64,000 nt of DNA, from assembly GCA_943787375.1 (NCBI GenBank), contig CALSME010000005.1:272211-336210 (forward strand). The letters are read 5' to 3'. Every line of letters starts with the position of its first letter. Positions within the stretch are counted from its first letter, which is position 1. Both the position numbers and the translations under genes were made by a program. Source of the DNA: an uncultured Polaribacter sp. (GTDB lineage: Bacteria; Bacteroidota; Bacteroidia; Flavobacteriales; Flavobacteriaceae). Of the stretch, positions 35,143 to 43,652 are shown piece after piece. Below the pieces are notes generated by a model. The model was not told the origin of the DNA, made no database searches, and saw only the letters and a program-made list of their open reading frames with translations.

Positions 35143-36066
35143 TTAATTTTGCAAACTCATTACATATTTCTTTGGAGTAGTCCCAAATTTCTTTTTAAAG
35201 GCGGCTATAAAGTGACTTGCTGTGCTATATCCAACTTGAAGTCCAACCTCATTTACATTGAATTGATTGCTTTCTAACAGTTTTCGAGAATGTTCCAATT
35301 TATAGTCCAATAAAAAACTGTAAACAGTATCCCCGTAAATTTGCTTAAACCCTTCTTTTAGTTTCTTTAAGTTCAAGCCAATTTCTGAAGCCAATTCTTG
35401 TAGGCTTGGTGGCTCTGACATTCTAGAAATGATAATTTCTTTCGCTTTTCTAATTTTTAAAACGTTCTGTTCATCTACCAAAAAAGGACAATATTCACCT
35501 GCGGTACTTTCTTCTTTTTGGAAATGCAAACTTAACAGCTCGTAAACCTTTCCTTTTACATATAGCTCTTTTATGGAACTATTAATACTAGCATTTATAA
35601 TTTGCTGTAATACAACAGAAACCGATGGTTTTATTTCAGTGTCATCATAATATTTCTTGTTGCTATTTTCGTCACTTAAAAAAGGGATATACCCTGATTC
35701 TTTAGAAAACAAAGAGTGAAACTTTTCAATAGAAATCATCAAGGAAACCAAGGTTGTTTTGGGTTGAATTTCCAAATTGATTGGCAAGATTCTTTGTGGA
35801 TTGTATAGCAGTATCGATCGATTATCAAGCACATCAAAAGAATAAGAACCATTGTTAAAAAAGAATTTAGAATTTCCTCTCAAGCAAAAGTGCATTTGAA
35901 TAAAAGAACTGTCAATTTCTCTCTCAAAGCTTTGAATCTGATTACTTTCGTTCTGAAAATGAAGCACATAAAACCCTTTTTCTAAAGTAATTTCATCCAA
36001 AGAACTTTCTCCGACATTTTTAAACATTTCAATTGATTTAATAATTTTGTTTTTATTTAGAATCAT
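35143..36066 (-). CDS. AraC-family transcriptional regulator beside the heme genes
   Basis: 307 residues. N-terminal sensor region (about 1-205) of the PchR/YbtA-like kind, ending KELYVKGKVYELLSLHF. The C-terminal double helix-turn-helix (about 215-303) has LQELASEIGLNLKKLKEGFK, then NVNEVGLQVGYSTASHFIAAFKKKFGTTPKKY. The gene is divergent from hemA, 165 bp apart, with perfect -7 boxes on both sides. An iron or heme signal would fit this subgroup, but that is inference. Confidence 0.9.
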   Translation of the reverse strand: MILNKNKIIKSIEMFKNVGESSLDEITLEKGFYVLHFQNESNQIQSFEREIDSSFIQMHFCLRGNSKFFFNNGSYSFDVLDNRSILLYNPQRILPINLEIQPKTTLVSLMISIEKFHSLFSKESGYIPFLSDENSNKKYYDDTEIKPSVSVVLQQIINASINSSIKELYVKGKVYELLSLHFQKEESTAGEYCPFLVDEQNVLKIRKAKEIIISRMSEPPSLQELASEIGLNLKKLKEGFKQIYGDTVYSFLLDYKLEHSRKLLESNQFNVNEVGLQVGYSTASHFIAAFKKKFGTTPKKYVMSLQN

Positions 36067-36102
36067 TCTTTATAATAAACTTCCAAAACGATTGTCTTAC
36101 CG

Positions 36103-36110
36103 CAAAAATA
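36103..36110 (-). promoter_or_regulatory. -7 box of the araC-type gene
   Basis: Minus-strand TATTTTTG, perfect, 36 bp upstream of the ATG at 36066. Confidence 0.55.
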
Positions 36111-36205
36111 AGGCTTTTCGGAAGTTTAAAGAAAAAAAAGTGATTAAAAAACATAGAACGATATTAATAGTACTTTAAGCGACATTTTTATCATTCTGAA
36201 GTTGT

Positions 36206-36213
36206 TATTTTTG
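36206..36213 (+). promoter_or_regulatory. hemA operon promoter -7 box
   Basis: TATTTTTG, perfect, 18 bp upstream of the hemA ATG. The -33 region lacks TTTG, which would fit dependence on an activator such as the divergent AraC protein. The 95 bp between the two -7 boxes is the natural place for the operator. Confidence 0.55.
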
Positions 36214-36231
36214 CCGAATCTTTAAAGAAGT

Positions 36232-37467
36232 ATGCAACAAGAAACACAAAAGCATTTTTATAATATTGGCGTTAGTTACGTAAAGGCAGATGCAAAAACA
36301 CGAGGAAAGTATTCTTTGTCAAAAGAGCATCAAAATGCTTTGTTAGTCATGGCGAAAGAAAAAAACTTTGAAGGTGTCTTTGTTTTATCTACATGTAACA
36401 GAACGGAGATTTCAGGTTTTGCAGAGCATCCTTATCAACTGATCCAATTACTGTGTCATTTTTCAGAAGGAACCGTAGAAGAGTTTGCTACTATTTCAAA
36501 CGTCTACAAAAATAAAGAAGCCATCAATCATCTTTTTAGAATTGGAACCGGTTTAGAGAGTCAAATCTTAGGAGATTATGAAATTGTTGGACAATTGCGA
36601 CAATCTTTTAAAATGGCAAAAGCACAGAATACAATAAATGCCTACTTAGAGCGACTTTTGAATTGTGTGATGCAGGCAAGTAAGAAGGTGAAGAATGAAA
36701 CTAAATTAAGCTCAGGAACCACATCCGTTTCCTATGCAGCAGTTCAATATATTATCAAAAACTTACGGGATTACAATTCTAAAAATATTTTAGTTTTTGG
36801 CTTGGGTAAAATGGGAAAACATACCTGTAAAAATTTAGCAGAGTACACACAAAACAAAACGGTTTGCTTAATTAATAGAACCGAAGAGAAAGCGGCCGAA
36901 TTTGTAAAAGAACACGATTCAATTAGAAAAGCAGTTATTGAAGATTTGGCGCAAGAAATTGAGAAATCGGACGTGCTTATTGTTTCTACTGGCGCCAGTA
37001 AACCAACCATTACAAAGCAGCAAATTTCTAAAAATAAAGAGTTATTGATTTTAGATTTATCGATGCCAGAGAATGTGGATAAAGATGTAACCGAGATAAA
37101 AGGAATTTCTTTAGTAAATGTTGATGCGTTGTCAAAAATTACAGATGAAACCTTGGCGGTTCGTCTCGAAGAGGTACCAACAGCAGAAGCAATTATAGAG
37201 GTTCATAAAAAAGAATTTAACGATTGGTTAAATCACAGGAGATTTACCCCAGCGATCGCCGCATTAAAAAAATCGTTAGAAACAATAAAGCAGGATGAGA
37301 TTAATTTTCAGAAGAAAAAAATAAGTAATTTTGATGAAGCACAAGCAGAGATTTTAACGGCTCGTTTTATTCAGAAAATTACAACTCAATTTGTGAAACA
37401 TTTAAAAGAAGATGAAACTTCTGTCGCTCAAAGTTTACAAGTGATTCAAAAGGTATTTCAATCCTAA
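36232..37467 (+). CDS. hemA: Glutamyl-tRNA reductase
   Basis: NADPH-dependent reduction of glutamyl-tRNA to glutamate-1-semialdehyde, the first committed step of heme synthesis by the C5 route. 411 residues. Catalytic Cys55 in LSTCNRTE, GLESQILGDYEIVGQLR, NADPH motif VFGLGKMGKHTCKNL, and a C-terminal dimerisation helix. First gene of the plus-strand heme operon. Confidence 0.97.
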   Translation: MQQETQKHFYNIGVSYVKADAKTRGKYSLSKEHQNALLVMAKEKNFEGVFVLSTCNRTEISGFAEHPYQLIQLLCHFSEGTVEEFATISNVYKNKEAINHLFRIGTGLESQILGDYEIVGQLRQSFKMAKAQNTINAYLERLLNCVMQASKKVKNETKLSSGTTSVSYAAVQYIIKNLRDYNSKNILVFGLGKMGKHTCKNLAEYTQNKTVCLINRTEEKAAEFVKEHDSIRKAVIEDLAQEIEKSDVLIVSTGASKPTITKQQISKNKELLILDLSMPENVDKDVTEIKGISLVNVDALSKITDETLAVRLEEVPTAEAIIEVHKKEFNDWLNHRRFTPAIAALKKSLETIKQDEINFQKKKISNFDEAQAEILTARFIQKITTQFVKHLKEDETSVAQSLQVIQKVFQS

Positions 37468-37476
37468 CAAAAAGGT

Positions 37477-39066
37477 ATGCAAAAAATAATTAGAATAGGA
37501 ACTCGGGAAAGTGAATTGGCACTTTGGCAAGCCAATAAAGTTCGTAAAGAATTAGCCGTTTTGGGTTATGAATCCGTTTTAGTTCCTATAAAGTCGATGG
37601 GAGACATTGTTTTAGATAAGCCGTTGTACGAATTAGGGATTACAGGTGTTTTTACTAAAAATTTAGATGTAGCACTACTCAATGGAGATATCGATATTGC
37701 AGTGCATTCGTTCAAAGATGTACCTACTAGTTTACCAGAAGGAATTGTACAAGCTGCAGTTTTAAAGAGAGCAAATTATAGTGATATTTTAGTATTAAAA
37801 GATACCGAAGAATTTTTTGGACAACCAGAGGCAATTATCGCAACTGGAAGTATTCGAAGAAAAGCCATGTGGCTTAACCGCTACCCAACTCACACTGTTG
37901 TGCCTTTAAGAGGAAACGTAAATACTCGTTTAGAAAAAGTAGAAGAAAATGATTGGAATGGAGCTGTTTTTGCAGCTGCCGGATTAGAAAGAATTGGAAA
38001 ACGTCCAGGAGGTGCAGTCAATCTCCCTTGGATGATACCCGCACCCGCACAAGGTGCAATTATGATTGCTGCCTTAGAAAAAGATGATTATACAATGGAT
38101 GCCTGTGAGCAGTTGAATCATCCAGATACCAAAATTTGTGTCGGTATAGAACGTGAGTTTTTAAGACTGTTAGAAGGCGGTTGTTCAGCACCCATTGGTG
38201 CATTGGCCTACATAGACGACAAAACAGAAGAAATAAACTTTAAAGGAGTTTTGCTAAAAACAGACGGCTCTAAAAAGATATCAGTTGCAAAAACAGCAAA
38301 AGTAGGGAGCCATGAATATTTAGCGAAAGACTGTGTAGATTATATCCTCAATAGAGGAGGAAGAGAATTGATGATTGAAGATGGAGATGTTGAAGTTGCA
38401 AAACATACAATTTATTCAACAAAGAAATTGTCGGAAGCGCAAAAGAAAACAGTTGATAGATCAATAGGGGTTAAAGACAGTGATTTCATTAAAATTCGGT
38501 TTAATAGAATTCCTGCTAAAGTGATGAAACAGCAACACGAAAATGTTGTAATCACTAGCCAGAATGGAGTAGAAGCAATTTTGAATTCGTTTACAAAAGA
38601 CGAAATTAAGTTTAAAAATATTTTCTGCGTGGGGCGAAGAACCAAAAAACTGATAGAAAACAGAATTGGAAAAGTAGCGCATGTTGCTAAAAATGCTTTA
38701 AAATTAGCAGAATATATTGCAAAAGAAACAGACATTAAAATGGTTTCCTACTTCTGTAGTGATCTTCGATTGGATGTTTTGCCATCGTATTTACAAGAAA
38801 ATAATGTAGTTGTAAATGAGATAGAAGCATATAAAACAATGTTGAGTTCTGTGAAAATGACTGCTTCCGTTTCTGGAGTTTTATTTTATAGCCCATCAGG
38901 AATTGATAGTTATTTGAAAGACAACAATACCGATAAAATTGCTTTTTGTATTGGAGAAACAACTGCAGTTGAAGCAAGAAAGCACTTCGATAACGTACAA
39001 GTTGCAAACATGCCCGACGTTGACAGTGTTTTAGCGTTAGTGAATTCTCATTATATAAAAGAATAA
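37477..39066 (+). CDS. hemCD: Hydroxymethylbilane synthase fused to uroporphyrinogen-III synthase
   Basis: 529 residues, far longer than HemC alone (about 310). Residues 1-305 are HemC: IGTRESELALWQA, GSIRRKAMWL, LRGNVNTRL and the dipyrromethane-cofactor Cys236 in LEGGCSAPIGA. Residues from about 305 on match HemD: VVITSQNGVEAIL, IFCVGRRTKKLI, and GVLFYSPSGIDSYLKD with AFCIGETTAVEAR. The fusion gives one polypeptide for two consecutive steps, from porphobilinogen to uroporphyrinogen III. There is no separate hemD in the cluster. Confidence 0.93.
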   Translation: MQKIIRIGTRESELALWQANKVRKELAVLGYESVLVPIKSMGDIVLDKPLYELGITGVFTKNLDVALLNGDIDIAVHSFKDVPTSLPEGIVQAAVLKRANYSDILVLKDTEEFFGQPEAIIATGSIRRKAMWLNRYPTHTVVPLRGNVNTRLEKVEENDWNGAVFAAAGLERIGKRPGGAVNLPWMIPAPAQGAIMIAALEKDDYTMDACEQLNHPDTKICVGIEREFLRLLEGGCSAPIGALAYIDDKTEEINFKGVLLKTDGSKKISVAKTAKVGSHEYLAKDCVDYILNRGGRELMIEDGDVEVAKHTIYSTKKLSEAQKKTVDRSIGVKDSDFIKIRFNRIPAKVMKQQHENVVITSQNGVEAILNSFTKDEIKFKNIFCVGRRTKKLIENRIGKVAHVAKNALKLAEYIAKETDIKMVSYFCSDLRLDVLPSYLQENNVVVNEIEAYKTMLSSVKMTASVSGVLFYSPSGIDSYLKDNNTDKIAFCIGETTAVEARKHFDNVQVANMPDVDSVLALVNSHYIKE

Positions 39067-39067
39067 A

Positions 39068-39134
39068 CGTCATTTCGAATGCGCTAAAGCAATCTGTAAA
39101 TTGAGATTACTTGGTCATTCTTTCTCGTAATGAC
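39068..39134. repeat. REP-like palindromic intergenic element
   Basis: The ends are GTCATTTCGA (39069-39078) and TCGTAATGAC (39125-39134), near-perfect inverted repeats, with an inner pair CAATCT/AGATT. Such elements of about 65-70 bp are scattered between genes in Flavobacteriaceae. It sits between hemC and hemB. Confidence 0.6.
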
Positions 39135-39148
39135 ATAAATGGAAGGAA

Positions 39149-40111
39149 ATGTTCAGAACAAGAAGATTAAGGAAGTCAGAAGGAATACGAAGATTGGTTC
39201 GAGAAACTAAATTATCGGTAGATGACTTTGTGTACCCACTTTTTATTGAAGAAGGTGAAAACATCGCAACTGATATTGTTTCAATGCCAGGTATCAAACG
39301 TTTTTCCTTAGATCGAATCTCCAAAGAATTGGATGAAGTTGTTTCCTTAAACATACCCGCTGTTTTATTGTTTGGAATCCCTTCTCATAAAGACGAAGAA
39401 GGAACAGAAACGTGGAATGATAACGGAATTATACAACAAGCAATTCGTTTTATTAAAAAAAATTACCCAAGCTTATATGTAATTACTGACGTGTGTTTTT
39501 GCGAATACACCTCACACGGTCATTGCGGAATTATTCATGACAATGGCGTAGACAATGATGCTACTTTGGTAAACATAGCCAAGCAAGTGATTTCTCATGC
39601 AAAAGCAGGTGTAGACATGGTTGCACCTTCTGGAATGATGGACGGAACTATTGCGATGGTTCGCGAATCATTAGACAATACTGGTTTTTCAAACTTACCA
39701 ATTATGGCCTACGCAGTAAAGTATGCCTCTGCATTTTATGGTCCTTTTCGTGATGCAGCAGATTCTACTCCTAGTTTTGGAGACCGTAAAACCTATCAAA
39801 TGGATCCCTCAAACAGAGATGAAGCAATGCGAGAAGCTACTTTTGACGATCAAGAAGGAGCTGATATTTTAATGGTAAAACCTGCGTTGTCTTATTTAGA
39901 TATTATTCGCGATTTAAAGAATAATTTTGACAGACCGATTGCATGTTATAATGTAAGTGGAGAATATGCCATGGTAAAAGCCGCTGCAGAAAAAGGGTGG
40001 ATTGATGGCGAAAAAGTAATGCTAGAAAGCTTGCTCTCTATGAAAAGAGCAGGAGCCGATATCATTATCACTTATTTTGCAAAAGAAGCAGCAAGAGTAT
40101 TGAATAAATAG
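39149..40111 (+). CDS. hemB: Porphobilinogen synthase (zinc-type)
   Basis: Condenses two 5-aminolevulinate molecules to porphobilinogen. 320 residues. Zinc ligands Cys116, Cys118 and Cys126 in [14 protein letters not shown] mark the zinc-dependent class. Schiff-base lysines are Lys191 ([12 protein letters not shown]) and Lys244 ([11 protein letters not shown]). Separated from hemCD by the REP-like element but on the same strand. Confidence 0.97.
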   Translation: MFRTRRLRKSEGIRRLVRETKLSVDDFVYPLFIEEGENIATDIVSMPGIKRFSLDRISKELDEVVSLNIPAVLLFGIPSHKDEEGTETWNDNGIIQQAIRFIKKNYPSLYVITDVCFCEYTSHGHCGIIHDNGVDNDATLVNIAKQVISHAKAGVDMVAPSGMMDGTIAMVRESLDNTGFSNLPIMAYAVKYASAFYGPFRDAADSTPSFGDRKTYQMDPSNRDEAMREATFDDQEGADILMVKPALSYLDIIRDLKNNFDRPIACYNVSGEYAMVKAAAEKGWIDGEKVMLESLLSMKRAGADIIITYFAKEAARVLNK

Positions 40112-40176
40112 CACTTTGTAATAGCTATTTGCAAATCGCTAAAAGCTAAAAACAGACTGCCAAAAAGCGTAAAAGA

Positions 40177-41475
40177 ATGAAATTCAAAAAATCAGAAGAA
40201 TTATATAAAGAAGGTTTGGTGCATCTTGTAGGAGCCGTAAATTCTCCCGTAAGAGCCTTTACCTCTGTAGGAGGAAACCCTTTGTTTATCAAAAAAGCAA
40301 AAGGAAGTAAAATTACCGATGTAGATGGAAATGAATACATCGATTTGGTCTTGTCCTACGGTCCTATGATCATTGGACATCGCCATCGAAAAGTGCAAAA
40401 AGGGGTTGCAAAAGCATTGAAAAATGGGTATTCTTTTGGTGCGTCTACAGAAAATGAAATCAAACTTGCAAAAATTGTGTGCGATGCATTTCCAGAGATG
40501 GATAAAGTTCGTTTTGTAAACTCAGGAACCGAAGCTGTAATCAGTGGTGTTCGTTTGGCAAGAGCCTTTACAGGAAAAGATAAAATTATCAAATTTTCAG
40601 GGTGTTACCATGGGCATCAAGATTCCTTATTAGTAGCAGCAGGATCTGGTTTAGCTACCCTAAGCATCCCCGGTTCCAAAGGAGTGCCAGAAGGAGCTGT
40701 GAAAAACACACTTATTGCAGAATACAACAATTTAGAAAGTGTCAAAAAACATTTTGAGGCGCACGACGATATAGCAGGAGTTATTATAGAACCGATTTGT
40801 GGAAATATGGGCGTGGTTATTCCGCAACATAATTTCTTAAAAGAATTAAAAGATTTTCTAAAATCGAAAGGCGCTTTGTTGATTGCTGATGAAGTAATGA
40901 CTGGTTTTAGATCGAAATTTGGAGGTGTACAAGAGCTGTTGGGCGTTACTGCAGACATTACCTGTTTAGGAAAAGTAATTGGAGGAGGTTTTCCAGTAGG
41001 AGCCTATGGAGCAAGAAACGAAATCATGGAGCAAGTTGCCCCTTTAGGTGGAATGTATCAAGCAGGGACGTTAAGTGGAAATCCAATTGCCATGGCAGGA
41101 GGAATCGCTACACTTACAGAGTTAAAGCGACAGGATCCCTATCAGAAATTTGATAAAATTGGAAGTACAATAGAGACCATATTAATCGATACGGCCAAGA
41201 AGTACAATGTATCCCTTGTTGTAAACCGTTTTGGGTCCATGTTGAATCCATTTTTTACAAACACTAAGGTGACTAATTTTGAAGAAGCGCAAACATCCGA
41301 TCAGCAAAAATTTGCTGTTTTCTTTTGGGAAATGATAAAAAATGGCGTGTTTTTACCTCCAAGCCAATTTGAAGCTTGGTTTTTATCTTCAGCAATTTCA
41401 GACAAAGACATAAAGAAGTTAGCAGTGGCTATAGATAAAGCAATATTAGTAGTTTCAAAAATGAATAAAAAGTAA
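40177..41475 (+). CDS. hemL: Glutamate-1-semialdehyde 2,1-aminomutase
   Basis: Converts glutamate-1-semialdehyde to 5-aminolevulinate with PLP. 432 residues. PLP-binding Lys266 in CLGKVIGGGFPVGAYG, Asp238 in IADEVMTGFR, and VNSGTEAVISGVRLARA. Family hallmark NSPVRAF near the N-terminus. Part of the heme operon. Confidence 0.97.
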   Translation: MKFKKSEELYKEGLVHLVGAVNSPVRAFTSVGGNPLFIKKAKGSKITDVDGNEYIDLVLSYGPMIIGHRHRKVQKGVAKALKNGYSFGASTENEIKLAKIVCDAFPEMDKVRFVNSGTEAVISGVRLARAFTGKDKIIKFSGCYHGHQDSLLVAAGSGLATLSIPGSKGVPEGAVKNTLIAEYNNLESVKKHFEAHDDIAGVIIEPICGNMGVVIPQHNFLKELKDFLKSKGALLIADEVMTGFRSKFGGVQELLGVTADITCLGKVIGGGFPVGAYGARNEIMEQVAPLGGMYQAGTLSGNPIAMAGGIATLTELKRQDPYQKFDKIGSTIETILIDTAKKYNVSLVVNRFGSMLNPFFTNTKVTNFEEAQTSDQQKFAVFFWEMIKNGVFLPPSQFEAWFLSSAISDKDIKKLAVAIDKAILVVSKMNKK

Positions 41476-41577
41476 CTGCAAAGGCGCAAAAGGAATCCTC
41501 AGGGTTCGCAAAGAAAAATTAAAAAACAGCTAATAGTCGAAGCCAAAAGCGAACAACTAATAGCCAAAAGTTATAAG
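41476..41577 (+). repeat. hemL-hemE spacer with degenerate short repeats
   Basis: The spacer carries GCGCAAA and TTCGCAAAG units (41484 onward), then CTAATAG...AAAAGC and CTAATAGCCAAAAG (41530-41574) in tandem. A weaker version (TAATAGC, CGCTAAAAGC) occupies 40121-40150 before hemL. It is low-complexity and I see no gene in it. Confidence 0.45.
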
Positions 41578-42609
41578 ATGATAAAAAACGATTTATTTTT
41601 AAGAGCCTTAAAAGGAGAAACAGTAGATAGGCCACCTGTTTGGATGATGCGTCAAGCAGGACGTTATTTACCAGAGTTTCAAGTCATCAAAAAGAAATAT
41701 GATTTTTTTACCCGTTGTAGAACTCCAGAATTGGCGTCAGAAATTACTGTACAGCCTATTAGGAGATACGGAATGGATGCGGCTATTTTATTCTCAGACA
41801 TCTTGGTAATTCCCCAAGCAATGAATGTAGAGGTACAAATGAAACCAGATTTTGGACCTTATTTACCCAACCCAATTCGTACCCAAAAAAACGTTGATAA
41901 TGTCATTGTTCCAGATGTACATGTGGAATTAGATTACGTATATCAGGCTATAAAAGCGACCAAAGAAAAATTGAATGATGATATTCCTCTAATCGGTTTT
42001 GCAGGATCTCCATGGACCATTTTATGTTATATGGTTCAAGGACAAGGATCTAAAAACTTTGACAAAGCAAAAGAATTTTGTTTTACAAAGCCAACGGCAG
42101 CCCACGAATTGTTACAAAAAATTACAGATACTACCATTGCTTATTTAAAAGCAAAAGTTGCAGCAGGCGTAAATGCTGTTCAAGTTTTTGATTCTTGGGG
42201 AGGTATGTTGTCACCAGTAGATTATCAAGAATTTTCTTGGCAGTACATTCAACAAATTATAGATGCCGTAAAAGACGATGCTCCTGTTATTGCCTTTGGA
42301 AAAGGATGTTGGTTTGCATTGAATGAGATGTCTAAATCGGGTGCTTCGGCTTTGGGCGTAGATTGGACCTGTTCTGCAAGAAATGCTCGTTATTTATCGG
42401 GTGGAAATATTACTTTACAAGGAAATTTTGATCCGTCAAGATTGTTGTCACCACCTGCAGAAATCAAGAAAATGGTACATCAAATGATCAACGAATTTGG
42501 AAAAGACAAATACATTGTTAATTTAGGACATGGTATTTTGCCAAACATTCCTTTAGAGAATGCAAAGGCCTTTGTAGACGCTGTAAAGGAATACAAAAAA
42601 CCTTCTTAA
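41578..42609 (+). CDS. hemE: Uroporphyrinogen decarboxylase
   Basis: Decarboxylates uroporphyrinogen III to coproporphyrinogen III. 343 residues. N-terminal [17 protein letters not shown] (18-34), [11 protein letters not shown], and [14 protein letters not shown]-terminal [14 protein letters not shown]. Lies 35 bp before hemF. Confidence 0.97.
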   Translation: MIKNDLFLRALKGETVDRPPVWMMRQAGRYLPEFQVIKKKYDFFTRCRTPELASEITVQPIRRYGMDAAILFSDILVIPQAMNVEVQMKPDFGPYLPNPIRTQKNVDNVIVPDVHVELDYVYQAIKATKEKLNDDIPLIGFAGSPWTILCYMVQGQGSKNFDKAKEFCFTKPTAAHELLQKITDTTIAYLKAKVAAGVNAVQVFDSWGGMLSPVDYQEFSWQYIQQIIDAVKDDAPVIAFGKGCWFALNEMSKSGASALGVDWTCSARNARYLSGGNITLQGNFDPSRLLSPPAEIKKMVHQMINEFGKDKYIVNLGHGILPNIPLENAKAFVDAVKEYKKPS

Positions 42610-42644
42610 TTTTTGGAGCAATAAAACAAATTGGGATATAATTT

Positions 42645-43547
42645 ATGAAAGAACAGTTCTACGCTTACATTGAAAACCTACAAGATCAAATTACTTCTAA
42701 AATAGAAGCTCTAGATGGAAAAGCAATTTTCCAAGAAGATCTATGGCAGCGTAAAGAAGGTGGCGGAGGTAGAACTCGCATCATTGAAAACGGAGATATC
42801 TTTGAAAAAGGAGGTGTCAATATATCGAAAGTTTTTGGAGATTTACCAGCACCTTTAAGAAAACAGTTTGGTGTAGAGGAAGGAAATTTTTTCGCCTGTG
42901 GCTTGAGTCTAGTATTGCATCCTATAAACCCGTTTTTGCCAACTGTACATGCCAATTGGCGTTATTTTGAGATGTATAATGCATCTGGAGAAATTGTAAC
43001 TCAATGGTTCGGTGGCGGACAAGATTTAACGCCTTACTATCTATTTGATGAGGATGCAATCCATTTTCATACCGTTTGTAAGTTGGCATGTGACAAACAT
43101 CATTTAGAATTTTATACACAGTTCAAAAAAACCTGTGATAACTATTTTTGGAATGCACATCGAGAGGAAGCCCGCGGAATCGGAGGGTTGTTTTTTGATT
43201 ATTTAAAAGAGACAGAGGAATTCACGATAGAAGATCGTTATAATTTTGTTACAGAAGTTGGAAATAGTTTTTTAGACAGTTATGTTCCAATCGTTGAAAA
43301 GAGAAAAGATCTTTCATTCACGAGAACTCAAAAAGATTGGCAAGAAATTCGAAGAGGCCGCTATGTAGAATTTAATTTAGTGCATGACAGGGGGACTTTG
43401 TTTGGATTGAAAACCAATGGGCGTATAGAAAGTATTTTAATGAGTTTACCACCAATTGTACAATGGAAATACAACCATCAACCCGAAGAAAATTCTGAAG
43501 AAGAAAGACTTATAAAGGTGTTAAAGAATCCCAAAGAATGGGTTTAA
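42645..43547 (+). CDS. hemF: Oxygen-dependent coproporphyrinogen III oxidase
   Basis: Converts coproporphyrinogen III to protoporphyrinogen IX using O2. 300 residues, the HemF type. Signature FGGGQDLTPYYLFDED with metal/substrate residues, HANWRYFEM and ARGIGGLFFDYL; C-terminal RRGRYVEFNLVHDRGTLFGL. Dependence on O2 indicates aerobic heme synthesis. Last gene of the heme operon. Confidence 0.97.
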   Translation: MKEQFYAYIENLQDQITSKIEALDGKAIFQEDLWQRKEGGGGRTRIIENGDIFEKGGVNISKVFGDLPAPLRKQFGVEEGNFFACGLSLVLHPINPFLPTVHANWRYFEMYNASGEIVTQWFGGGQDLTPYYLFDEDAIHFHTVCKLACDKHHLEFYTQFKKTCDNYFWNAHREEARGIGGLFFDYLKETEEFTIEDRYNFVTEVGNSFLDSYVPIVEKRKDLSFTRTQKDWQEIRRGRYVEFNLVHDRGTLFGLKTNGRIESILMSLPPIVQWKYNHQPEENSEEERLIKVLKNPKEWV

Positions 43548-43590
43548 AATATAAGGGGTATTTCATTTTTTTTTTTGGCTTGATTATTGA

Positions 43591-43609
43591 TTTGTACTTT
43601 AAGTACAAA
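43591..43609. repeat. Perfect palindrome upstream of the PQQ-like gene
   Basis: TTTGTACTT-T-AAGTACAAA has 9-bp arms around one base, 43 bp before the ATG at 43653. It is a good operator candidate, or a weak hairpin after hemF. Confidence 0.45.
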
Positions 43610-43652
43610 ACTCCAAGATTTAGGAGTAAATAGTAATAATTAAAAAAAAATT

